A stretch of DNA of 64,000 bases from Aedes albopictus (taxonomy: Eukaryota > Arthropoda > Insecta > Diptera > Culicidae). Position numbers and translations under genes: made by a program. Location of the stretch: the NCBI RefSeq assembly GCF_035046485.1, contig NC_085138.1, forward strand, positions 93,785,766-93,849,765. Reading direction: 5' to 3'. Shown piece by piece: positions 35,627 through 49,305 of the stretch; position 1 is the stretch's first letter, and every line of letters starts with the position of its first letter. Below the pieces are notes generated by a model, which did not search any database, was not told the DNA's origin, and was given only the letters and a program-made list of their open reading frames with translations.

Positions 35627-38600
35627 ATGGAGTTCCATAGCTACAATATTGGAACGATTAATATAAACAACATAACCAACGACACAAAACTCAACGCACT
35701 TCGACACTTCGTGAGATCACAAGACCTCGACATAGTTTTTCTTCAAGAAATTGAAAACGAAACTCTCTCTATCCCTGGGTATAACTCTGTTTGCAATGTC
35801 GACCATACTCGACGGGGTACTGCTATTCTTCTGAAAAACTACATAAGATACACACACGTTGAAAAAAGCTTAGACTCAAGACTAATCTCGTTACGTATAA
35901 ATGATACTATAACACTGTGTAATATCTACGCTCAATCGGGAAGTCAACATCGAGCAAGCAGAGAAGCCTTTTTCAACAATACTGTGGCATATTACCTACG
36001 TAATCAAGGAGAATACACTATCATGAGCGGGGATTTCAATGCTGTAACACACCTCAACAGGTGTGAGTAACAACAGTATGGCTCTCAAGAATACCATACA
36101 ACAACTACGCTTAGCTGACGTTTGGGAGGTACTTCATGGTAACAGAGTAGAACACACCTACATCTGTCACAATTCAGCATCCCGTATAGATAGAATCTAT
36201 ACTAGCTCAAATTTGCGTCCCCACATACAAACAGCGATTACACATGCGTGTTCATTCACGGATCATTTAGCGGTTACGGCAAGACTTTGTTTACCTACTA
36301 TGGGTAGAGAGCATGGAAGAGGATTTTGGAGCTTGCGTCCAAATGTTCTGACCAATGACACACTGGAAGAGTTCGAGGTAAAATGGAGTTACTGGACACG
36401 CCAGCGTAGAAATTACACCTCTTGGCTGGATTGGTGGATATCTTTCGTAAAGCCGAGGCTTCAGTCGTTTTTCCGGAAAAAATCTAGAGAAATGTCCGCA
36501 GAATTCTACAACCAGCATCAACATCTATACTCTCAACTTCGTGCTGCTTACAACAACTACCATGGCAACCCGGCGACACTAGCTGAGATCAACAAAATCA
36601 AGGCGAAAATGTTAATATTACAACGGAAGAATACCCAGATGTTCCAAAGAATCAATGAATCTTGTCTCGCTGGGGAACCTCTATCAGTATTTCAGTTAGG
36701 AGACAGAATACGAAAACGCACAATTATACGAGAAATTGAAGAGAGCAACGGCAATGTCATCGAAGATCCAGCTGCTGTCCAAGAGCACATAGTCAACTAC
36801 TTCAAAGACCTATACGCTGAAACAAACATGGTAAGAGAGCATGAACCCTTTCTGTGTGAACGACGAATCCCTCCAGATAGCCTCAAAAATAACACATCGA
36901 TGGACCCTATCACCACCAACGAAATCTTCTCGGCGATCAAAGGCAGTGCAGCTCGTAAATCGCCCGGCCCCGATGGGATTCCGAGAGAATTCTATCTGTG
37001 GGCCTTCGATGTAATACACAGGGAACTCAATTTGATGTTGAACGAGGGTCTAAGGGGGAATATCTCTCCAGAATTTGTAAATGGAGTAATAGTACTGGTA
37101 CACAAAAAGAACGCAGGCAACACCATCAAATCGTACCGCCCGATATCATTGCTGAACTACGATTATAAGCTGCTAGCACGTATACTCAAGTCAAGACTTG
37201 ATTGTATTATGACCGAACACAACATCATCAGTAACGTGCAGAAATGTTCCAACGGGAAACGAACAATCTTCGGAGCGACTCTCGCGATAAAGGATAAGAT
37301 TGCTCAGCTTCGAAAACATCGGCGTGCTGGAAAGCTCTTATCGTTCGACCTAGACCACGCTTTCGATCGGGTCAATCGTCGTTTTCTCTTCGATACGATG
37401 GATTCTCTCGGCTTCAATACCGATTTGGTACATCTACTATCAGCGATCGCAGAGCACTCGACATCACGGCTACTACTAAATGGTCATCTATCTGCGCCTT
37501 TTCCAATACAGCGATCTGTACGTCAAGGCGACCCCTTATCGATGCACCTTTTTGTCATTTATTTCCATCCACTTCTCCAACGTATTCAAGAAGTTTGTAG
37601 TGGTCAATTCGATTTGGTAGTTGCCTATGCAGATGATGTAACGATGATATCGACGTGTCGAGAGAAAATTGAGCGAGTCAAACAACTCTTTCTGGACTTC
37701 GAGAGATGTGCAGGAGCCCTACTAAACCTAGGAAAAACTGCGGCTATGGATGTGGGCTACACTACACCCCATAACAAAGTGGATGTGCGCTGGGCACAGA
37801 CATACGATAGTGTGAAAATTTTAGGAGTTCTGTTTACAAATTCAATCCGACGGATGATCATGTTGAATTGGAACACACTAATAGCGAAGATGGCCCAACA
37901 AATCTGGTTACACAAAATGAGAGTTCTAACGCTCCATCAAAAAGTGCTTTTGATGAATACCTTTATAACATCAAAAATGTGGTATATCGCATCGATTTTG
38001 CCGATGTACAAACTCCATATAGCGAAGGTCACGTCGCTCATCGGAAGCTTCTTGTGGCAAGGGCAAGTGACAAGGATTGCTATTCATCAGTTAGCGCTTC
38101 CTTCGGATAAAGGTGGGCTAAACCATCATTTGCCGATCTTCAAATGCAGCTCACTTCTTATCAACAGACATCTATGCGAAATTGATTCTCTGCCATTTTA
38201 TCGAAGTTTTATGGATGCAATACAAATCCCACCAAACCTGTTCACGATCCCGACCGATTGCCCGTGCTTAAAACTAATCTGCCAAGAACTTGCTTACATT
38301 CCTCCGAATGTGCTGGAAACTGCGACATCTGCAACGCTTCATCGTCGGCTCGTGAGTCGAATAGAACATCCGGAAGTAATGCAAGAATCACCCAACTACA
38401 ACTGGAGACAGATTTGGCTCAACGTCAATTCACGTCAATTGAGTTCGTCAGAAAGGAGCACCTTCTATATTCTGGTTAACAGAAAGGCTGTACACGCTAA
38501 GCTGTTGCACCGTATGAATTTGCTTCAATCATCTACATGTGAACACTGTGGAGTTGCAGAAGAAGACCTGCAGCATAAATATTCATCCTGCGCAAGGACG

Positions 38601-38825
38601 ACCAACGCATGGGCCGTATATCAACAAACAGTGAATAGCTTTGTACCTAATCGGAACTTCAGTTTTGAAGACATGATGGCACCCACATTACAAAGGTTAG
38701 GACGAACAATTAAAATCAAAATAATGAAATTATTTATTTGTTATGTTAACTTCATAAACTCATCAGAAAATGTAATTCAATTGGATTCTCTAAAATTTCA
38801 TCTAGAAATAATTTGTAATGAATAA
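35627..38825 (+). pseudogene. LINE ORF2: endonuclease and reverse transcriptase, one frameshift
   Basis: The first frame (35627-36070) holds the APE endonuclease N-terminal half: NIGTININN, LQEIENE, RRGTAILL, NIYAQSGS, GDFNAV. The second frame (36063-38825) continues with SRIDRIYTSS and TDHLAV, then the RT: SPGPDGIPREF, YRPISLLNYDYKLLARIL, SFDLDHAFDRVN, RQGDPLS, catalytic AYADDVTM and LNLGKT. A C-X2-C-X8-H-X4-C finger (CEHCGVAEEDLQHKYSSC) is near the end. The motifs resemble the L1/Tx1 group, not R1. The two frames differ by one register near 36060, so this copy needs a single indel to be open; sequencing error or mutation are both possible. Confidence 0.88.
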
Positions 38826-39039
38826 CTTTATGTATAGCAAAAACTTGACAAAATAAACAATTTTATAAAAAAAAAAAAATCAAATACGCACTGGAACCCG
38901 GGCTTAGAAACAGTCCCCCTCGGCAGACATTGTTGTCATTTCAAATTTGACAACTGCGGGGCTCATTGCAGCACCGCACTCTAGATTGGTTTTGTTTGCG
39001 ACCGTGTTGAACGTCTCTCTCAGCTCATTTCCGATTCAT

Positions 39040-39763
39040 TTCTTTGGCAGTCCCCCTTTCCAGCGACCGGAGGAGTCTCACACTATGCTAAGAACCTTCC
39101 CCGGCCCCAAAAGTACCCACATACAAAGTTTCACGCCGATGGGTTCAGTAGTTTCCGAATGCATAGCGGTCAGACAGACAGACAGACAGACGGAAATTCA
39201 TTTTTACATATATAGACTAGCTGTCCCGGCAAACGTCGTTCTGCCTGCCTACTGTGTTTTTTGACATGCAGCTCTATTGGGACGTCCCCGGCGAAGTCAT
39301 CTGTATGGGAGCCCCCCGTTCCAGAGACCGGAGAGATCCCGCACCAAGCTAAGAACCTTCCCCGGCCCCAAAAATACCCACATACAAAATTTCACACCGA
39401 TCGGTCCAGTAGTTTCCGAATCCATAGCGGTCAGACAGACAGACAGACAGACAGAAATTCATTTTTATATATTAGACTAGCTGTCCCGGCAAACGTCGTA
39501 CGGCCTGCCTACTGTGTTTTTTGACATGCAGCTCCATAGGGACGTCCCCGGCGAAGTCATCTGTATGGGAGCCCCCCGTTCCAGAGACCGGAGAGATCCC
39601 GCACCAAGCTAAGAACCTTCCCCGGCCCCAAAAATACCCACATACAAAAATTCACACCGATCGGTCCAGTAGTTTCCGAATCCATAGCGGTCAGACAGAC
39701 AGACACACAGACAGACCGACAGACAGACAGACAGAAATTCATTTTTATATATATAGATTAACA
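39040..39763 (+). repeat. Three tandem units of the CAGA-tailed repeat
   Basis: Units begin ACTAGCTGTCCCGGCAAACG (39216 and 39476) and end with (CAGA)n then ATTCATTTTTATATATATAG. Spacing is 260 bp, then about 285 bp; the first unit is 5'-diverged. Predicted peptides from it are not genes. Confidence 0.88.
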
Positions 39764-39925
39764 ATATAGGTCACTCTTACGATTTTTGGCGACTCCTTTT
39801 TAGTGAATGTGTCGCCACCAAGCGGCAGAAGAGGTACTACTTCGCACTAAATGCATGCGCCATCCAAATGACGTTTGTTCTGTCAAGCTGTCATTGCATG
39901 GTGGGGATGCCCATTTATTCTTAAA

Positions 39926-40490
39926 CTAGCTGACCCGGCAAACCTTGTATTGCCCATTTTAAGTTTTGCTCATGCACTAAGTCTCAGTTTTTTGTTAATT
40001 TTATGAACTTGTTCTACATATGCACATAACCACCATAGGGACAAATTAAATGGTTCAAAAATCGTGTTGATCATTTCATTAATGAATTAGTTGTATGGTA
40101 TCAAAGAGTATGTAAATTAATTTGTATACACATTGGAATGCCGGCCCCAGAGACACGTTATCTTCCATTTGCTACATTTTTCCCCATCCGTTTTGGCTGA
40201 TTTTTTAAGTGAAGGCCCAATCATTCATAACAGTGCAAAAGAACAGTCTATTTTAAAAGAAGGAAAAATCTCAGAATAAGAATGCCGTTTGGTGGTTTGA
40301 TTGCTAATCAATTTTTTATCAATGTCACTTAAAGGGACAAATCGTATATGACCGTAACAGTTCAACTGCCATAAACTTACTCAACAGTGCCACTCGAAAG
40401 AAAAACCTTCGATAAAAAGAAGGAAACATTTGGATATGCAGTAAATTTTAGCAGTTCGTCCGTAAAGAAAGCAGGACTTGAAATAATAGC
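39926..40490 (+). repeat. CAGA-tailed repeat family, 5' portion
   Basis: ACTAGCTGACCCGGCAAACC to TTTAGCAGTTCGTCCGTAAAG aligns with 27745-28370 and lacks the CAGA end. It provides the empty site for the MITE at 27925. Confidence 0.7.
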
Positions 40491-43400
40491 CTATTACTAA
40501 AATAAGGAAAACTCCTCTACTGTCTGTAAGGATTCACAATATCACAGACATTTCATGCCTTCAAAAATGTCCACATTCCAAATTTAGTTCGTTTTGCACA
40601 TATAATGCAGACAATTTTGTTTTATAAGGGTGGTGAGGTGCTGCTCCCAGATAAAGGAGGGGTCGCAGACCCTCAACTTTTGAAACGTTCCTTATCTTTA
40701 AAATCATCCACATGCCAATTTTTTTTTATTTGTTTGTTTATTTTTTGAGTTATGAGTCATGTTTTATCTGTAAGAGAGCCTTTACCTTTACCCACCATCA
40801 GAGAAACATTTATGGTCGTCACCAACCTCCACATTTTGACTAAGAATAAGTTCAAACTTCTATCAGTACATGCGGTTTACCTGAAAACACACAGTTTGTG
40901 TTTTATTCTCTGAATTAATTTAATCTTTTGTCGATCTTTTTTTTTCATGAATGCCCATTCCTTCATAGTAGAGTAATACGAAAGAATTACCTATTTTTAA
41001 AAGATGGAAAAATCTCAGATGGAATGAGCAGCATAAGTATCAGGAAGTACACCTGTGTGACAATGCGGGAATCATGATCATTTTGCCTGATGGCATTTTG
41101 GTTCAACCATTCTGCCTAATGTCCATTCGGGATATTGTTCATTCGGCTGCATGACGTTCGGCCTAATGGTATTTTGCCTTTTAATAGATTGAAGGCAACT
41201 CACAATATTTTTGACATTTCCAGTCTTCAAAATAACCATATGCCAAATTTAATTCCTTTTGCTTTTTTTTACTGTTTTGTAACCGTTTTGTTACAAAATA
41301 TTGGTTTTTGTTTTGTATTTTATGTTGAGCGTCGGACATTTCACGTTAATTGTGTAAATACAGTAGGAAATTATCACAGAAGTGAAAGGGTCAAGTGTCA
41401 CTGTAACTGTGGTGTCCCTACCGATTATGTAATATTGGCTGTAGAAATGAGCGGTAATGAAATAGCATATGACGGGAAAGGGAGATATTTGGAACCGTCA
41501 AAGATATTGAAGGTTAATTTTCGAGGTGTAATAAAGAATATAATTTCGCAAGCAACACAGCAACAAATATTTCCGCATAGTCTTGTTATTGAACAGTTGT
41601 TCCCGTAGCGCGGACAAACCAACTCTGACGGCAGCTACATTAAACCTTCGTATCAGGCTGGTCGACCGTTATTACGTCGCTTCATCGATCATTGCAATGA
41701 GCTTTCTTGGACGACAAATTAATTTACGTGATTTTTCCAGCAATGATCACAAAATCCGTCCAGTGATTTTTTTATTCCAGGGAAGCGATCATCTGTGTGA
41801 CAAAGTCGCAAAGCAGCAAACCATACCCCAAGCATACCTGCGCCATTCAACATGCGTATGCAATAAAATGTTCAATGTTGTTACCGTCGTGTTACATTAG
41901 TCTCAAAGGAATTCTTTGAAGAAACCCATATTTGAGTCCAGGAAAGTAGGGAAATATTTGTCCAGATAGCGTGATTTCCCAACGGTCAATTCAGTGCGCT
42001 ACACCTAGGGTGACCATGGAGTGCATCGCGTATGAATGGTAAAAATTGGTGCCCGAGTTACCTGGATGAATCCCTGGAGGAACTCCATAATCCAAAATGT
42101 ATGAGCTGCTTAAATTGCTCTTTGAGAATTATTGAGTGTCCTAGTTCTTATTCAATCATTCAATTCAAAAGATCAATCACGGAGGAGCACTCATTTACAT
42201 GTAACAGTCAGTCTAAACTAAGCTAAGTAATTACACTACCGCACTTTAAATTGGTTTAACTGTGAACGTGTTGAATTTCTTCTCAGCTCATACACATTTT
42301 GTTTTCTTCTTTGTTGAGGAAATTAAGCCACTGCGTCCATATGGCGTCTATATGGTTATAAAAGGTATTAAAATATAACGCGAAAGAACAGCCAATTACT
42401 AAAAGAAGGAAAAAATTAAGATGTAGTAAGCATTTTGGTTGTCAATCAGTCAATCAACTCTCAATCAGTGAAGCTTAAAAAAGGACCGATATCGTATGGA
42501 GTAGGAAAAGTATGGTGAAAATTTTAGCAGCCTGGCTGCCGGAAATATATGTTGGAAATAGTATTACTTGTAAAAACAATCTGCTATTAAAAGAAGAAGA
42601 AATTTCAGGTAGAGTGCACAGCTTAACGCGTTCTGTAATTTTTATCGAAATCTCTACTTTCAAGGCGTTCGGTAATGTATTTTTACCAAAATTCTTCAAA
42701 AAACTACAAAATGTCGGTAAAATGTTATCGTTTTTCTGTCAAACTCAAACGAAGTTGCCAGCTTTACCGTTTTTTTAGTCAACAAAACTTATCGGTTGAG
42801 ATTTCGGTAAAATATTACCGAAGTCGGTGATTTGTTCAAACTATGTGAGAAGTAAAAACAGCAGGAAGTACGACCTGGGTGACTAAAAGGACATGATGAT
42901 CATTCGGTCTTACGACGTTTGGTCTAATGGCCTTCGGCAAGACACCATTCTCGAGTTATACAGATTTGGCTGTTTCGTTCGTAAAAGTGCTCCCCCTTTC
43001 AGAGAAGGGGAGGTCTTAAACTACCATAGAAAATTGTTTGCCTTCAAACACTTCCACATGCCAAACGTAATTCCATTTCCGTAATTATGTACTGCTCTTA
43101 TTATGCACAAAGTTTTATTTTAATTGTTCCAGTAAACGTTGTATTGTCTCTAATAATTATCTTTCAAACAAATGGTGTAAATTTTTAGGGATCTTATTTA
43201 CTTTACTTATCAAAATCTACCACTCTCAGTAAAGGTTTTTTTTTTATTATCAAAATAGGGCGACTGTAGAATATGTTTTCAAGCAAACTTTAATGTTCTT
43301 AGGCGACTGTTCCTTAAAGTTTTTGGAATTGCTGAGTCAGTCAATTCACCACGCCATTCAAATGGAATTGACCCATAATTGAGGGTGATCCATGATTGTT

Positions 43401-44483
43401 CTATGAGTGTACAAAAAGTGTGACAGAAGGTGAACGGGGATACTTAAATTCCCGGAGGAGTTATTTACTCACCCCCCCCCCCCCATCCCTTTTCAGGAAT
43501 TGAAGCATCAGGGTTCAACATGTATGCTCGAAATCTGCTTGAAAAATAAAATGTTTTTAATGTTCTTGGTACACAGAAACTGTCTTAAAAATTTGTTATT
43601 GAGTTTCAATGTAGATAGGAAGTTAGGAATAAGTGTGAATTCTTCTAATCACCTCTGATTAGTTCGTAAGCTTTCAAAAAGTACACTTTAGAAAATCATC
43701 TAATACATTACTTCTTTGCTATTGGGTTACTTCATTTGATAGGGTAAATATGTTATTTCCTAAAATTAATGAAAATTTGCTGCAAAAAGTGATTAAAAGG
43801 CCAGTGCAACTGTGAGTGATTATAGAAATGTGTGGGACTATTTAAGCAGGGATCCTATTTTGGGCAATTTTCGCATAGAACTAAGTCAATTATATACCAA
43901 TTGACCTTAAATCCTGTACCCGGCTGGATACTGTATGTATTTAAATGAGTACAAAAATTTCAACTGCCCACAATAAGACAACCGCATGTTTTTGGAGGAA
44001 ACTAATCAACGTGCGTTGTGTGTTGGTAATGACTATTTATGTGACTTTAACGAAAAAGAAAGAGTATATGCTTAGTTGTTTTATTATTACGTGGCATAGG
44101 AACTTGCTTGATCACGAACGTCAGTCATGGTGAAGATTGGATCCTCTATCATCTTAACTTGCCATAGATCAGGATCTTCGTATGATCTCCTTCCACGGTT
44201 TGGGACTTCATCTTTATACCTCGAATGAGTGTCCTGCCGATCCTGCCATTCACGTCAACAGTGTTTCATATGTTACCCTTTCGAAAAGAAACATCCTATC
44301 ACGGTACGTTAATGTCAATCTAAGCATTTTACTTACTGTCAATGGCAGCCTGTTAAGTGTTCAGTTCACCTTCACATACTCCTGTGCCTCTTTTTTTAGT
44401 TTTTGAACACTTGCAGTCCTGCAATGATATTTTTTTTTGTTCCGAGATCGATGTTCGTTGCTAAAAGATGCAAATTTTGACAT
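40491..44483. other. AT-rich stretch with degraded repeat fragments
   Basis: Contains CATTCGGCCTAATGG-type strings (41080-41175, 42895-42945), a decayed relative of 30480-30780 (41740-41890), a stretch like 38970-39050 (42225-42290), and a C run at 43465-43480. The 157-codon frame at 41135-41608 has no recognisable domain. No supported gene. Confidence 0.6.
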
Positions 44484-44748
44484 GATCCTGGTAAACGTTG
44501 TACTGCCTGCCTACTCTGTTTTTTGACATGCAGCTCATTAGGACGTCCCCGGCAAAGTCATCTGTATGGGAGCCCCCCGTTCCAGATACCGGAGAGGTCC
44601 CGCACCAAGCTAAGAACCTTCCCCGGCCCCATAAATTCCCACATACAAAATTTCACACCGATCGGTCCAGTATGTAGTTTCCGAATCCATAGCGGTCAGA
44701 CAGACAGACAGACAGAAATTCATTTTTATATATATAGATATATATAGA
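44484..44748 (+). repeat. CAGA-tailed repeat, single copy
   Basis: From GGTAAACGTTGTACTGCC to (CAGA)n and TATATATAGATA; same unit as 39226-39763, one small insertion in the GTCCAGTA(TGTA)GTTTCCG segment. Confidence 0.85.
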
Positions 44749-44751
44749 TAA

Positions 44752-45413
44752 CACAGCGTAACAAAAATTAACTTTTTGTCTGTCTCAAGAGCAAACTTAG
44801 GTGCCTCCGAAGAATTTTGGGCCGCTGAATCCGAATACGGGCTCAGATTTGCTCTAACACGTCACAATTTTGAGCTATACCTCAATTTATAGGGCAAAAT
44901 ATACGATTTTGGGCTTTTTTGACTGCAAGTCATTAAGCAAGCAAATATTTTTTTTAGCAATCAAAAGGTTAATTGGTCAATCAACATCTAAATTAACGAC
45001 TTATGCAAAATATTTCGTTTTACCAAAGCGAATTTGATAGTTTTAAGCTATTTATGTTAGGTACGATATTTCCCATACAAGTCACCCCCCAAAAGTTGCA
45101 TGCAAGTTTTCATACTAAAATAAAATGCTTAAATCTATCAAATTTTAATAGGTAAAACGAAATATTTTGCATGAGTCGTTAATTCAGATGTTAATTGACC
45201 AATTAACCTTTTGATTGCCTAAAAAAAATATTTCCTTGCTTAATGGCTTGCAGTCAAAAAAGCCCAAAATCGCATATTTTGCCCTATAAATTGAGGTATA
45301 ACTCAAAATTGTGACGTGTTGGAGCAAATCTGAGCCCGGATTCGGATTCAGTGGCCCAAAATCCTTCGGAGACACATAAGTTTGCTCTTGAGACAAAAAA
45401 ATGTTGCGCTGTG
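44752..45413. mobile_element. 662-bp foldback with TAA duplication
   Basis: Ends CACAGCGTAAC and its mirror, flanked by TAA on both sides (44749-44751 and 45414-45416). Arms of about 290 bp, with paired blocks AAGAGCAAACTTA and TAAGTTTGCTCTT. A TWA duplication fits PIF/Harbinger. It landed on the AT end of a CAGA-tailed repeat. Non-coding. Confidence 0.8.
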
Positions 45414-45648
45414 TAATCGATTTAACAATAATCGATTTTTTTTCAACTACTCAAATTAGAAAAAAAATATTAGCCTTTCTTCAACTGCTAAACCATTTTA
45501 TCAGAATCTGAACCTCCTCTTACTATTCTGTTCGCATTTCCACATATATTTCAGAGCTCTCTCTACCGAATTGATCCCACACCCAACTTTAACGTACCAA
45601 AGCCAAATAGGTACTTGAAGTACGATTTGACATGAACCGAAGCACATT

Positions 45649-45795
45649 CAGGCTTATTCTGCGCGGCGTGTGAGGTGAGACGAGTCGAATGAGGTGACAA
45701 AACTCGACTCGCCCCATTAGATTTACATTAGTCGTCTCACGTCACGTGAGACGAAACCGTCCGTTTTACCTCACACGCCGCGCAGAATAAGCCTG
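45649..45795. mobile_element. 147-bp GC-rich palindromic MITE
   Basis: Ends CAGGCTTATTCTGCGCGGCG and mirror; inner pair GAGACGAGTCG / CGTCTCAC. Flanks share ATT. Non-coding. Confidence 0.8.
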
Positions 45796-47547
45796 ATTGT
45801 AAAAAGAAAACAAAACGCGAATGAACTAATCACAGATTTACTTTCTTGACTTTTGCCGTTTTTATAATCGTGTATAAAGTTTTATAAAATCTAGCTCATG
45901 ACCTCAACACAGCATTTCTGTGTTCGATCTCACGAAAAGTATTGATAACACTAGTTTACAGCATTTTTGAACTCGGTAAGCTGATGATCATTTTTGGTGT
46001 AGAATCATGCCCTGAGTTCGAAAACGCGAAAGAAAAAAATTACAGTAGAGCGAAAAATTTTTCGACTTTCCATACAAGGTTGATGATTTGAAATCGATTT
46101 TTGTTCTATTTTTAAGCAAAGTCGCTAACTTCAAACATCTCCTTCTCCGTAATCAATACTCCGATTGAGCTGAAATTTTTACTGTAACTCGCCTACATAT
46201 GATATGTCAAATAAACGTCGAGAAAGAATTTTTAAGTTAGTTTTTTCTTATTGAAAAAAATACATTTCTCCAAAAAATTTTGGAAATTTTGCTAAAATTT
46301 AAGAAGATTGTCCCTAAAACTCACCAATATCTTGAATTTCATCAATCTGACGCAAAACCTGTATTCAGATGATCGAATGGTATTGTATTCAGCCTTTCAT
46401 TTATGGAAAAAGATTTAAAATTGGTAGAACAAAACGCAATATACATATTTGAATTTTAGTAAATTACATATTTTGAAAAGTTGCAAAACTCGATATTGAG
46501 CTAAAACTCAAAAACTGTTCTACTTAAAAATTTTTTGAAGGTCGGTTTCGAAATCAGCACTAAATTGTGCTTCAAAAATTTTGGTCGTTGACAGAAGTTC
46601 ACGACTTTCGTTTTATTTTGTAAACTTGTGTAATAAAACCCAAAATTATACAAGGCCATGAAGTCTCCGAGTAACTTCCAAATTATATACGTTTCTTTAC
46701 AAATATACGTCTAGAAACGACGAGAAAACGCTTTGTCAACGAAAACATGTTCACCTTTTAAACTTTAACCTCAAATGGATTATTGAATTAAAAGTAGTTA
46801 ACCTGGCCAACATTGTTCCCACGTTTTTATATGCAGTTCTATGAAAAAAATCTGAAAAAAATCAAAGTTGTCAGGGTATACTTGTATACTTCTCTGGCCA
46901 ATTTTTTATTCTTATTTTTATCAAACTTAAACACTTTGAGTGCATGCATCGTCGTGAAAGATATTTGAACCATTTAACGCGTTATCGAGCTCTACGAGTC
47001 TTAAAACCACATATCCGATCCAAATTGCGACATGCAAATACCATTTCTCACGTTTAGTACCTTCCATAGCCCGATCTAGCTGCAACGATCGATTTTCCGA
47101 ACTTCCAAGAAATATGATCAATGGTTGAATGATCTCTCGGTAAAGTCCTGGTGTAGTATGACTAGGAAAAGTACAGCATTTTGAACAACAACAATAGGGT
47201 ATTTAAACCCTGACAAAAATGCGACTCCATCAAGGCGCAGCATAGGTAAAGTTAACTTTTTCACTTTTTAACGAGTTTTGCTCCATAGAAATACAAACGA
47301 GCCATTTCTGTACCGAAAAGTACATTCTTTTCCAGATGCGCCTAGAACAAATTATACGATTAAATTGAAAAGCTTTAATCCGATGAATGTCAGCATGGGC
47401 ATCAAGGATGATGATATTAAAAGCCATTGTCAAAGGAAAATAGCAACCACCAGGGCAAAATATAAGTTATTTTTGAGGATGGAAAATTAAAATCTTGATG
47501 TTAAACGATTTTGATGTCGTTACAATGAGGGATCATTCTAATTCTTC
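45796..47547. other. AT-rich, no gene seen
   Basis: Only short unsupported frames on both strands; no domain, RNA gene or element end recognised. Confidence 0.5.
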
Positions 47548-47555
47548 TGTAGACG

Positions 47556-48948
47556 CAGTGCCGGATTTAGGCTTCGGGGGGCCCGGGGCAAACCCTAAAA
47601 AGTGGGCCCCCAGAATCAAAATTTCGAAAAAAATGAACCATACAATTACTTTTTTTTTCCTAATCTTATGTATTATTTTAGGCCTAATATTGAAAACTTC
47701 TGATTTCTGAACTTCTCCAAAATTCCGACAAATAGAAAATTATTCGAACATTTAATTTGATATTTAAATAAATAAATAAATAAATATTTGACTCAAATGT
47801 CAAAATGCTAGCGTAAATGACATCTCGTTCAGATAGTACATATATTTTAAACTTTCATCCGAATTGAACACATGTATACAAGTTTAAGAACTTAGCGTTC
47901 AGTTAAAAATCTACTAAAACATGCAGCAACTTTATTTGAGATTGCACGAGATCGACGAGTATTTCAAAATTCAGATTATACAAAGATTAGTTTCTTGGGA
48001 GCAACTGTAGCAATAAATCTTAATATCTTCAGTAAAACCAAACATAAATATATGGAAAGTTACAGTTTCCAGGACACTCGGTTTTCAAAACTAGCCTTAA
48101 CTCCCAAACATCTCCAGAATTCATCATCTTCTCTTTTTCATGATAGCAGCGAACTGATGCAAATAAGTATAAGGCATTTGTTTTCAAAATATAATCATAA
48201 TCAACAAACGTATGTATAATTGTATAATCATTGTGAAATAATAGATAAATTTGTGAAACTATTGAAATTTATATTGATGTACAATTACTCAAAAGCTTAA
48301 TCTTTCTTGCACTCTGCTTAGAGACACTTTTTGTAGCAACTTGAAGTCACGGAAAAGTGTTTCCACTCGATAAGAACTTTCAAGGGTTTTTAGAGAAAAC
48401 CGCATATTTTCAAATACTGCACCAAAAATTATGAAACATTTTATTTCGAATTATTCTTAAGAGAAAATCCATATAAATGACCAAAAATAGTTTAGGTACC
48501 TTTAGGAACCCTATTATAGGTTCTTTTTTTAGTGTGACGTCCTCACTGGGACACTGCTTCTTACCTTAGTGTTTCATGAGCACTTCCACAGTAACTGTGG
48601 AACTGTTATTAACAAAGAGTTTCCTTTGTCAATGACCATTTCGTATTTGCATACCGTGTGGCAGACACGAAGACACTCTTTTCCTAAGTAAGTCAAGGAT
48701 TTTCCTTTACGAAAAGTTCTTGGAACGACCGGGAATTGAACGCGTCACCCTTAGTATGGTCATGCTGAATATCCACACCTTAACAGCTGTGGCTATAGGG
48801 GCTTTGTTTAAAATATGAACGCTCATTCACGTGAATTTTATATGGTTTCGTTGAAAAATATAAATTGTATTTCGGATTCTAGGGGGGGCCCCTTCATCGG
48901 GGGGCCCGGGGCACTTGCCCCCTTTGCCCCCCCTTAAATCCGGGCCTG
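47556..48948. mobile_element. 1.39-kb hAT-type non-autonomous element
   Basis: Ends CAGTGCCGGATTTAGG and AAATCCGGGCCTG, with G/C-rich subterminal blocks (GGGGGGCCCGGGGCA at both ends). The perfect 8-bp duplication TGTAGACG (47548-47555 and 48949-48956) and CAG..CTG ends are hAT features. No transposase remains. Carries a SINE at 48535-48803. Confidence 0.9.
48535..48803 (-). mobile_element. Feilai-like SINE inside the hAT element
   Basis: Minus-strand copy with a B box (GTTCAATTCCCGG, corrupted) and body shared with 58266-58544. About 20 percent diverged by eye, so an old insertion. Confidence 0.8.
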
Positions 48949-49305
48949 TGTAGACGTATTCCTAGATGCCATCTAATGAAGTATTATGTTATTTGCATAT
49001 ATATATTGTAAGTCGATTATTTATTAATCGATTATTTGGGAACAAAAAAACTTCGACACCCCTAACGTTTTTTTTTCAAGAAATGTCGCAATGCACGGTA
49101 AACTAAAATTGATCAAAATACAATAATTGACTTTTTCAGACAACAGGTGGTGCTGAAATCATTCGCTAACGGTGTCTCCATGTCGTTGTATGTAAAAACG
49201 TGAAGTGACCTATATTGTTAATATAGTATATTTGACATTTCCCAAGTTTTTTGTTTCATCCCTAGACACCGTAAAAATAATATTATGTAGGTATCGAAGA
49301 AAAAA

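Larger units (their letters stand above)
34430..38880 (+). mobile_element. L1/Tx1-like LINE, near-complete
   Basis: Two ORFs, a very short 3' UTR (about 40 bp with AATAAA near 38853) and a 12-13 A tail (38868-38879). The 5' end is approximate. There is almost no decay compared with the R1 copies, so this is the youngest coding element in the window. Confidence 0.75.

Noticed and set aside
34514..38825. Endogenous viral element
   Set aside because: The RT carries AYADD with an APE endonuclease, a LINE architecture. No capsid, glycoprotein or RNA-virus polymerase motif was seen anywhere in the window.
39277..39480. Repeated short frames with PPFQRPERS and similar
   Set aside because: They come from the CAGA-tailed repeat in several registers; no start context or conserved protein.
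41135..41608. 157-codon plus-strand frame
   Set aside because: Begins in CATTCGGCCTAATGG-type repeat sequence and shows no domain; adjacent repeats on both sides.
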